From assembly GCA_025464025.1 (NCBI GenBank), contig JAODBP010000098.1, forward strand, positions 1 to 7,831: a stretch of DNA of 7,831 nucleotides, written 5' to 3'. Below the pieces are notes generated by a model. It searched no databases. It was given only the letters and a program-made list of their open reading frames with translations, and was not told the origin of the DNA. Positions within the stretch are counted from its first letter, which is position 1. The number at the start of each line of letters is the position of its first letter. The DNA comes from Actinomycetes bacterium (GTDB lineage Bacteria > Actinomycetota > Acidimicrobiia > Acidimicrobiales > CADCSY01). The position numbers and the translations under genes were made by a program. Positions 1 to 5,035 of this stretch are shown one piece after another.

Positions 1-98
1 CGCTCCGAGATCTCCAGCTCCTCGGCCACCTGTCCAGCGGTGACCTGGCCCTTGGTCTGGAGGAGCATGAGGAGGGCGACGAGGCGATCGGCTCGCAT
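1..98 (-). CDS. WYL-type HTH transcriptional regulator, N-terminal fragment
   Basis: This is the first 32 or so residues of a gene that runs off the left edge. The translation begins MRADRLVALLMLLQTKG and continues with a segment resembling TAGQVAEELEISER. That is the typical start of the HTH_11 winged-helix domain found at the N terminus of WYL-domain (YafY-like) regulators: a leucine-rich first helix, a short turn, then the A-x-x-V/L-A-E-E-L-E-(V/I)-S-x-R recognition region. By family knowledge such proteins bind DNA and sense a ligand, often a nucleotide or nucleic acid, through the distal WYL domain, which is not visible here. The ATG at 98 is the natural start of the domain. No clear Shine-Dalgarno lies before it, so it may be leaderless. 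It lies downstream of the two membrane-protein genes on the same strand, separated by a strong hairpin, so it is probably a separate transcription unit. Confidence 0.75.
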   Translation of the reverse strand, partial: MRADRLVALLMLLQTKGQVTAGQVAEELEISE

Positions 99-145
99 GT
101 CCGCAGCTTCGCATCCAAACAGGACAGGACGTGGCCAGGTTCATG

Positions 146-193
146 CTTCTGGTCACGCCGGCGTCGAGATGCCGACGTCAGCGTGACCAGAAG
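146..193 (-). terminator. Long hairpin, probable terminator of the Bax inhibitor operon
   Basis: The arms CTTCTGGTCACGC (146-158) and GCGTGACCAGAAG (181-193) are a perfect 13-bp inverted repeat. Inside them GGCGTC (160-165) and GACGTC (174-179) can extend the stem with one mismatch and one wobble around an 8-base loop. On the minus strand the hairpin begins three bases after the stop codon of the small membrane protein. There is no U-tract after it, as is common for GC-rich actinobacterial terminators. It could also protect the mRNA 3' end. Confidence 0.65.
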
Positions 194-196
194 GGA

Positions 197-598
197 TCAG
201 CCGAAGGAGGCGAGGCCCCGCCGGCGCACGATCGACAGCCCGACGATCCCGACGGCGAGGGCACCGGCGATCTCGGATGCCGATGCGAACCACGAGAACA
301 GGGCGGCGTGCTCGTCGACGAACGAGTCGCTGAGCGAGCTCCAGTGCGGCAGCCAGTGGGCGGCGAGGAACCCGAGGGCCAGCGGGAACCCGGCGCACGC
401 TGCGAGCAGCGGCGCCTGGCGGTGACGGGTGAGGATCAGCGTGATCACCACCACCTGCAGCACCAGGGCCAGGTTGCCGGCCCAGTAGAGCTGCTCCGTG
501 ATCGACGTCTGCCCCCGACGCAGGTGGTCGAACAGGTGGATCGCACTGCCGGCGGCGAAGAGCCACCCGGCCAGCACGAGCCGCCTGTCGTCGTTCAC
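197..598 (-). CDS. Small four-helix membrane protein, function unknown
   Basis: This 133-residue integral membrane protein starts at a GTG whose first bases overlap the TGA stop of the upstream Bax inhibitor gene (GTGA, 595-598), so the two are very likely translationally coupled. A longer reading of the same frame, back to 829, only shadows the upstream gene. Four hydrophobic segments are visible at about residues 7-23, 37-57, 62-82 and 104-124. Polar residues sit at or near the helix ends: H21, D24 and H25 in an HLFDHLRRG motif, H81 and H85 in AHWLPHW, then SLSDSF, H97 and E109. The pattern of His and acidic residues looks conserved and could bind a metal or serve proton chemistry, but that is inference. 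I recall similar unnamed actinobacterial membrane proteins and know no function for them. Being last in the operon before a hairpin, it may work with or modulate the Bax inhibitor homologue. Confidence 0.8.
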   Translation of the reverse strand: MNDDRRLVLAGWLFAAGSAIHLFDHLRRGQTSITEQLYWAGNLALVLQVVVITLILTRHRQAPLLAACAGFPLALGFLAAHWLPHWSSLSDSFVDEHAALFSWFASASEIAGALAVGIVGLSIVRRRGLASFG

Positions 599-1299
599 CG
601 GCGGGAGAAGAGCCGCAGGACGTACCAGAACAGGAGCATCACCGAGGCGAAGAGCTGGACCGACGCCCCGACGTAGGCCTCCTCCGGGTAGCGCCGGAGG
701 ATCGTCTGGGTCTGGTAGAGGATCGAGACGCCGGCCAGGCCGATCATGGCCAGCGAGAACCACACGCCGAGGTCGAGGCCGAACAGCAGGCCCGAGACGA
801 TCAGCACCAGCGCCATGATCCCGCCCCACATCACGACGGGGCGCAGGAACGACAGGTCCTTGCGGGTGATCAGGCCCACCACGCTGAGCCCGGCGAAGCC
901 GAGGGCGGTGACGAAGGCGGCAGCCCCGACGGTGGCGGTGCCGCCACCACCCTCGTTGAACACGTAGTAGAGGAACGGGGCGAAGATCAGCGCCTCGCCG
1001 GCCGCCATGCCGAACAGGCCGGCGTACTGGCGGGAGTGGTTCGTCAGGTCGTGGGCGGCCTGGGTGGCCATCCAGTTGATGACCATGAAGGCGCCGAGGA
1101 TGAGGAACCAGGCGGCGCTGGCACCGGAGATGAAGTCGTAGATGCCCTTCGCCGCGCCGGTGGCGAACAGCAGCGTCTCGAACATCACGAAGGCGACCAC
1201 CGCACCGAGGAGGTGCTGGTACACCTTCACCAGGAAGTCGCCGCGGGCCCGGTCGTCGAGCGTGGCGACGGAGTTCGGGAGGGCAATCGTCTGGGCCAT
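595..1299 (-). CDS. Bax inhibitor-1/YccA family membrane protein
   Basis: This 234-residue protein has about seven hydrophobic helices and the family signatures: a start like FLVKVYQHLLGAVVAFV, then a loop with ...AHDLTNHSRQYAGLF, and a C terminus ending FWYVLRLFSRR. Members of the TMBIM/BI-1 superfamily sit in the inner membrane. Studied members such as B. subtilis YetJ conduct calcium in a pH-dependent way, and E. coli YccA inhibits the FtsH protease. The start is ATG 1299, with GAGGAG (1308-1313 in reverse) eight bases upstream. The open frame extends further up, but those codons overlap the divergent promoter region and lack family similarity. The two aspartates that form the pH sensor in YetJ appear replaced: the usual YDTQ is YQTQ, and the Asp in the last helix is Ser in ...LFASVMLLFWY. 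Calcium-leak function should therefore not be assumed. It is first in an operon with the coupled small membrane protein. Confidence 0.9.
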   Translation of the reverse strand: MAQTIALPNSVATLDDRARGDFLVKVYQHLLGAVVAFVMFETLLFATGAAKGIYDFISGASAAWFLILGAFMVINWMATQAAHDLTNHSRQYAGLFGMAAGEALIFAPFLYYVFNEGGGGTATVGAAAFVTALGFAGLSVVGLITRKDLSFLRPVVMWGGIMALVLIVSGLLFGLDLGVWFSLAMIGLAGVSILYQTQTILRRYPEEAYVGASVQLFASVMLLFWYVLRLFSRR

Positions 1300-1307
1300 C
1301 GGGCGGG

Positions 1308-1313
1308 CTCCTC
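1308..1313 (-). promoter_or_regulatory. Shine-Dalgarno for the Bax inhibitor gene
   Basis: GAGGAG on the minus strand lies eight bases before the ATG at 1299 and fixes that start against the longer open frame above it. Confidence 0.8.
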
Positions 1314-1390
1314 GTTCAGGCGGTGCGCGAACGGTACCGCTGCCGGGTGAACGACCAGTAGTCACCACGGGTTCCCACCACACTGGTGCG

Positions 1391-1957
1391 GTGCTGAAGC
1401 TCCGGCGGCCGAACGAGGCCTGGCTGCGCGACCTCGCCGAGCGGGAGCGGGATCGCCCGTTCACCTACGAGCCCGTCGGGGCCAGCGCCACCGACGAGTG
1501 GCCACCCGGCTTCCGCCACGACCACTGGAAGGTCGAGCTCGGTACCGGCGACGAGACCTTCGAGCGGGCCGTCGCCGGGCTCCAGCACTGGCTGCCCCAG
1601 CGGAGCTCGGGCTTCGCCGTCGGCTTCGACGGCCTCGTCGAGCCGGGGCGGACCGTGGCCATCGCCGCTCCCCTGCCCGTCGGCTTCGTCATCGTGACGG
1701 CAAGGATCATCTACGTCGAGGTCGAGCCCGACCGCTACGCCTGGGCCTACGGCACGCTGCCGATCCACCCCGAGGTCGGCGAGGAGCGCTTCGCCGTGGT
1801 GCGGCGGGGCGACACCGTGTGGTTCGAGGTCAGCGCCTTCTCCAAGATCATCGACCCGCTGGGCCGGCTGGTGAAGCCGCTCGCCCGGTCGATCCAGGTC
1901 AGGGCCAACCAGCGCTACCTCGACGCCATGGTGGCCGACCAGCAGTCCTCGCTCTAG
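1391..1957 (+). CDS. DUF1990 (UPF0548) family protein
   Basis: This 188-residue protein begins at GTG 1391, the only start codon in frame just before the conserved region (LKLRRPNEAW). The DUF1990 pattern is clear: an early Y-x-P-V-G-A-S segment, a W near residue 40 (HDHWKVELG), the central PLPVGFVIVTARIIYV strand, the diagnostic AYGTLPIHPEVGEERFAV motif, then VWFEVSAFSK and a C-terminal RYLDAM. The family occurs widely in actinobacteria and plants and has no established biochemical function; its fold is thought to be START/SRPBCC-like, which would suit binding of a small hydrophobic ligand. No signal peptide is seen, so it should be cytosolic. No Shine-Dalgarno precedes the GTG. A weak -10-like CACACT ends seven bases before it, so a leaderless transcript is possible. 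It diverges from the Bax inhibitor operon and is followed 19 bp later by the lipoprotein gene, likely on the same transcript. Confidence 0.88.
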   Translation: MLKLRRPNEAWLRDLAERERDRPFTYEPVGASATDEWPPGFRHDHWKVELGTGDETFERAVAGLQHWLPQRSSGFAVGFDGLVEPGRTVAIAAPLPVGFVIVTARIIYVEVEPDRYAWAYGTLPIHPEVGEERFAVVRRGDTVWFEVSAFSKIIDPLGRLVKPLARSIQVRANQRYLDAMVADQQSSL

Positions 1958-1976
1958 GACCAGCAAGACTCGGGAG

Positions 1977-2687
1977 ATGCGTCGACTGGCTGCGGCCGTG
2001 CTCGCCCTGCTGGCACTGAGCGCGTGCGGGGGATCCGACGATGCCGCCGCGCCGGCCAGCACCACCACCACGTCGACGCCGACGGCGTGCATGGGCGAGG
2101 CAACCATCCCCGACGGGGCACCCCACCAGACGATCGGCGACGTCGACGGTGACGGCAAGGACGACACGGCCTACCTCGACGGCATGCCGGGCGGGGAGAT
2201 CACGTTCGGCATCGTCACGGCCGAGGGCGGCGGCTCGAGCGTCCCGTTCGACAGCGCCAGCCCGGTCGAGCGCCGGGCCCTGACCGTGAACGCCGACGAG
2301 CGGGGGCCCACCGAGGTCCTCCTCAGCGACGGCCGCTCGGTGCAGCTCCTCGCCTTCGTCGGTTGCCGGCTCCGCGCCGTGCACGACGTCGAGGGCAAGC
2401 CCTACACGTTCGACCGGGGCTTCACCGGCAACGGCACCGGCGTCGGGTGCGTCGATGCCGACGGCGACGGGAAGCGCGACCTCGTCGGCCTGAAGCTCGA
2501 GGGCAGCGAGGGCGACCGCGTCGGCTGGAGCCGAACGATCGTCGAGCTCGACGGCGCCACCGCCCGCAACGGCGAGACCGACAGCGGCACCTACGAGCGC
2601 CCCGCCGACGCCGCCGCCATCGACCTCCTGTCGCAGGTCACGTGCGGCCAGGAGACCCTGGCCGACGGCCTGGCCGTGGTCGAGTGA
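1977..2687 (+). CDS. Lipoprotein with two Asp-rich (FG-GAP/dockerin-like) calcium motifs
   Basis: This 236-residue exported protein has a short lipoprotein signal: two arginines, a hydrophobic run to residue 14, and the lipobox LSAC with Cys17 as the lipidation site. A Gly/Ser/Asp stretch and a Thr-rich tether (about residues 27-36) follow. The mature part contains two copies of the D-x-D-G-D-G-x-x-D calcium-loop pattern, DVDGDGKDD at 55-63 and DADGDGKRD at 160-168. These are typical of FG-GAP/VCBS beta-propeller blades and EF-hand-like loops. Cysteines at 38, 130, 158 and 223 could form disulfides outside the membrane. Only two blades are recognisable, so it is shorter than a full propeller. 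I do not recognise a specific function; a cell-surface binding role is inference. The ATG at 1977 follows GGGAG with no spacer, a poor ribosome-site geometry, so translation may depend on coupling to the DUF1990 gene 19 bp upstream. Confidence 0.8.
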   Translation: MRRLAAAVLALLALSACGGSDDAAAPASTTTTSTPTACMGEATIPDGAPHQTIGDVDGDGKDDTAYLDGMPGGEITFGIVTAEGGGSSVPFDSASPVERRALTVNADERGPTEVLLSDGRSVQLLAFVGCRLRAVHDVEGKPYTFDRGFTGNGTGVGCVDADGDGKRDLVGLKLEGSEGDRVGWSRTIVELDGATARNGETDSGTYERPADAAAIDLLSQVTCGQETLADGLAVVE

Positions 2688-2711
2688 CCCGGCCCGGCCG
2701 CCGGCCTCGGG
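2688..2711. terminator. GC-only spacer between convergent genes, possible two-way terminator
   Basis: The 24 bp between the stop codons of the lipoprotein and the phosphoesterase are nearly all G and C. They hold CCGG-CCG-CCGG (2694-2704) and an outer CCCG/CGGG pair (2688-2691 with 2708-2711). Several short alternative hairpins are possible and none dominates. A shared terminator is reasonable from the position alone. Confidence 0.35.
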
Positions 2712-3743
2712 TCAGGTCCTGAACGTCACCCGGCGGATGTCGAGGACGTCCCGGCCGGGGACGACGGTGACCTTGCTCCACTCGTCGTCACCGGTCGAGC
2801 CCTCGATGGTCGTGCGGCGCAGGTTCGGCACTGGCGAGGACAGGTGGTAGAGCGCCAGCCACTTCGAGCCGGCGGCCAACGGCGTGTCGGTGTTGGCCAC
2901 GTGGCTGTCGCCGTTGAAGAGGTAGACGGGTCCGTCGAAGCTCGCCGCCTCGTGGGCGATCGCCTTCACGATCGACTCGAACCCGAAGACGTCGGCGTAG
3001 CTCGGCGTCGGGATCGTCACGTCGAACATGTCGGCCTGGGTGAGGATCACGACAGCCCGGTCGTGGTCGTCGCGGGCCCGGTCGAACGTGTCCCGGATGA
3101 GCGCCACGTCGGCCGCCGTGCGGCCCAGCACCTCGTTGACCTGCTCGGGCGTTGGCGTCGTCTTGCCCGTCCACGGCGCCAGGCTGTCGTTGCTGCCCAC
3201 GATGTGGGGCACGGCGAAGGCGACGCCGGCCCGGGTGAACGAGACGTTCTCGACGTAGCCGTCGGCCGCCTGCGAGTCGACGCGCACCGGTTGCACGCCG
3301 AGCGTTCGGCCCGGCGTCGGGAAGAACAGGCTGCGGAGGGCGGCCAGCCGCTCGAGCGGGTCGTACCCGCCGTTGTTGGCGCGGTGACAGTCGGTCCACT
3401 CGTTGTCGCCGGGGGTGTAGACGAACGGGTCCTCGACCTTGTCGAACTGCTGCTTCACCCAGGTGAAGTACCCGTCGGAGCACAGCGAGGAGCCGCTCTT
3501 GATGTCGCCGAGATGGCTGACGAGCTGGACGTCGGGGTCGGCGTTGAGCTCCCCGAGTCGCGACGGGAACTCCCCGATCTGGGCGTCGCCGTACGGGATG
3601 TCGCCGATCACGGCGAACGTGAACGATCTCTCCTTCTTGCCCTCGCCGTCGTCCTTGGCCGACGCCGTGCTGCCGCCCACCGCCATCGCCGTGCCCGCCA
3701 GCACGGCCATCGCCGCTGCGGCTCGGAGCCACCTGCCTCGCAT
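2712..3743 (-). CDS. Secreted calcineurin-like metallophosphoesterase
   Basis: This 343-residue protein has a cleavable Sec-type signal (residues 1-29, with basic MRGRWLR, a hydrophobic core and the cut site ASA-K) and should act outside the cytoplasmic membrane. The mature part follows the metallophosphoesterase order: FAVIGDIPYGD near 43-53 (metal-binding D48), HLGDIKSG at 77-84 (D80), PGDNEWTD at 111-118 in the place of GNHE, and FNGDSHVANTD near 276-286 (H281). The usual second-metal and GHxH histidines are altered, so it is a divergent branch. Cys88 and Cys119 could form a disulfide. Family enzymes cleave phosphomonoesters or diesters with a bimetal centre; the substrate here is unknown. 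The ATG at 3743 has AGGAGG four bases upstream, but that site lies in a hairpin (see separate entry). The gene follows the thiolase by about 100 bp on the same strand yet is unlikely to share its function. Confidence 0.85.
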   Translation of the reverse strand: MRGRWLRAAAAMAVLAGTAMAVGGSTASAKDDGEGKKERSFTFAVIGDIPYGDAQIGEFPSRLGELNADPDVQLVSHLGDIKSGSSLCSDGYFTWVKQQFDKVEDPFVYTPGDNEWTDCHRANNGGYDPLERLAALRSLFFPTPGRTLGVQPVRVDSQAADGYVENVSFTRAGVAFAVPHIVGSNDSLAPWTGKTTPTPEQVNEVLGRTAADVALIRDTFDRARDDHDRAVVILTQADMFDVTIPTPSYADVFGFESIVKAIAHEAASFDGPVYLFNGDSHVANTDTPLAAGSKWLALYHLSSPVPNLRRTTIEGSTGDDEWSKVTVVPGRDVLDIRRVTFRT

Positions 3744-3748
3744 GCTTC

Positions 3749-3773
3749 CTCCTCGGGTTGAAGTCCCGAGGAG
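3749..3773 (-). promoter_or_regulatory. Hairpin sequestering the phosphoesterase Shine-Dalgarno
   Basis: On the minus strand CTCCTCGGG (3773-3765), the loop ACTTCAA, and CCCGAGGAG (3757-3749) form a perfect 9-bp stem. The 3' arm supplies five of the six bases of the AGGAGG ribosome site (3753-3748), so in the folded mRNA the site is paired with its own anti-SD copy, CTCCTC. The ATG follows five bases after the stem. This looks like a translational switch (thermosensor-like or protein- or ligand-controlled), though it could also serve as a weak terminator for the thiolase transcript. Confidence 0.6.
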
Positions 3774-3786
3774 CCTCCGTCAGCTC

Positions 3787-3828
3787 GGTGAACCGTTCGG
3801 CACGACCACCCGACCAGCGGGTGAACCG
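3787..3828. repeat. Two direct copies of GGTGAACCG upstream of the phosphoesterase
   Basis: GGTGAACCG occurs at 3787-3795 and again at 3820-3828, 33 bp apart (about three helical turns). The first copy lies in CGGTGAACCG, whose CGGT and ACCG ends are palindromic. Both copies lie between the thiolase stop and the phosphoesterase start. They could be a pair of regulator binding sites, but no AT-rich -10 element is evident nearby. Confidence 0.35.
3807..3823 (-). terminator. Possible terminator hairpin after the thiolase gene
   Basis: CACCCG (3807-3812) and CGGGTG (3818-3823) form a 6-bp stem with a 5-base loop, about 21 bases past the thiolase stop codon. No U-tract follows. The stem is short and shares bases with the second GGTGAACCG repeat, so its role is uncertain. 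Confidence 0.3.
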
Positions 3829-3844
3829 ACGGCCAAGCTTCAGG

Positions 3845-5035
3845 TCAGCCCGGCTGGTTGCCGACGATCGACACGAACGACACCATCTCGCCCGGGTAGC
3901 CCCCGAGGTTGTGGATCAGGGCCTTGCCCCGCGAGACGTCGATCTGGCGCTCGTCGCCGGCCTCGCCCCGGAGCTGGAGCCACGCCTCGTAGTGCATGCG
4001 CAGGCCCGACGCCCCGACCGGGTGGCCGAAGCTCTTGAGGCCGCCGTCGGGGTTCACCGGCAGGTCGCCGTGGAGGTCGAACGCCCCGTCGAGGACCTCC
4101 TTCCACGCCGCGCCGCGCTCCGAGAACCCGAGGTCCTCCATGAGCACGAGCTCGGTGGGCGTGAAGCAGTCGTGCACCTCGGCCATGGCCAGCTCGGTGC
4201 GCGGGTTGGTGATCCCGGCCTGGGCGTAGGCGTCGGCCGCGCACCGGACGATCTCCGGGAACGTCGTGTAGTCGTAGGCCGGGTCGAGCAGCGTGCCGCC
4301 GTCGCCGGCGACGAGCGACAGCGCCTTGATGAAGATCGGCGTGTCGGTGTACTTGTAGGCGTCCTCGGCCCGCACGACGATCGCCGCCGCCGCACCGTCG
4401 GCCACGCCGGCGCAGTCGAACACGCTGAGCATGCCGGCCACGGTCGGCATGCCGCAGATCTGCTCGACGCTCATCTCCTTGCGGAACTGGGCCTTCGGGT
4501 TGCGGGCGCCGTTGAAGTGGTTCTTGCTGGCGATGCGGGCGAGGACCTGCTTCACCTGGTCGTCGTCGATCCCGAACTTCTTGCCGTAGGCCGGGGCGAC
4601 CATCGAGAACATGGCCGCCGCCGTGAGCGTGCGGTTGGTCCCGTCGGTGGGGATCGGGAAGGCGTTGAGGCCCTGGAAGCCGGAGTCCTTCACCTTCTCG
4701 CCGCCGACGGCCATGGCCACGTCGTAGGCGCCCGAGGCGACGGCGTAGGCCGCGTTGCGGAGCGCCTCGGAGCCGGTGGCGCACATGTTCTCGAGCCGGG
4801 TGATCGGCTTGTCACCGACGTGGATGGCGCGGGCGAGGCCGATGCCGGACATGGCCGACTGGGCCGTGCCGAACCAGTAGGCGTCGATGTCGTCGGGGCC
4901 CATGCCGGCCGAGGCCCAGGCCTCGTCGGTGGCCGCCTTCAGGAGGTCGTCGAGGCCCTGGTCGAAGTGCTCGGCGAACTTGGTGCAGCCCATGCCGACG
5001 ATCGCAACGCGGTCCTTGATCCCATGGCTGCTCAT
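3845..5035 (-). CDS. SCP2-type thiolase (acetyl-CoA acetyltransferase / lipid-transfer protein family)
   Basis: This 396-residue cytosolic enzyme of the thiolase superfamily is full length for the SCP2/Ltp branch. It begins VAIVGMGCTKFAEHF, a common opening of this branch. The nucleophile is Cys85 in ENMCATGSEA. HDCF gives His288, Asp289 and Cys290, and SFGHPVGASG gives His338. The classic C-terminal CxG is replaced by HNLGGYPG, as in SCP2 thiolases, where the cysteine of HDCF is thought to take over. Keeping Cys85 argues for true thiolase activity (CoA-dependent cleavage of a 3-ketoacyl-CoA, or the reverse) rather than the aldolase activity of mycobacterial Ltp2. The ATG overlaps the stop of the upstream fusion gene (ATGA, 5032-5035) and has GCGAGG eight bases before it, so the two proteins are probably made in fixed ratio. 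Enzymes of this branch commonly need a DUF35 OB-fold partner, here supplied by the upstream gene. Confidence 0.92.
   Translation of the reverse strand: MSSHGIKDRVAIVGMGCTKFAEHFDQGLDDLLKAATDEAWASAGMGPDDIDAYWFGTAQSAMSGIGLARAIHVGDKPITRLENMCATGSEALRNAAYAVASGAYDVAMAVGGEKVKDSGFQGLNAFPIPTDGTNRTLTAAAMFSMVAPAYGKKFGIDDDQVKQVLARIASKNHFNGARNPKAQFRKEMSVEQICGMPTVAGMLSVFDCAGVADGAAAAIVVRAEDAYKYTDTPIFIKALSLVAGDGGTLLDPAYDYTTFPEIVRCAADAYAQAGITNPRTELAMAEVHDCFTPTELVLMEDLGFSERGAAWKEVLDGAFDLHGDLPVNPDGGLKSFGHPVGASGLRMHYEAWLQLRGEAGDERQIDVSRGKALIHNLGGYPGEMVSFVSIVGNQPG

Noticed and set aside
599..829. N-terminal extension of the small membrane protein
   Set aside because: This part is Arg/Pro-rich shadow translation of the Bax inhibitor gene; the GTG at 598 with stop/start overlap is the better start.
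1300..1390. Defined divergent promoters between the Bax inhibitor and DUF1990 genes
   Set aside because: A minus-strand TACCGT and a plus-strand CACACT can be picked out, but no good -35 box is at the right distance from either. CGGTACCG (1332-1339) is a short palindrome of uncertain meaning.
1316..2167. Minus-strand open frame opposite the DUF1990 gene
   Set aside because: It spans two real plus-strand genes and their spacer and shows no domain; the plus strand carries the clear DUF1990 signature.
2844..3761. Plus-strand open frame opposite the phosphoesterase
   Set aside because: It is a shadow frame of the secreted phosphoesterase, with no recognisable motif and biased composition.
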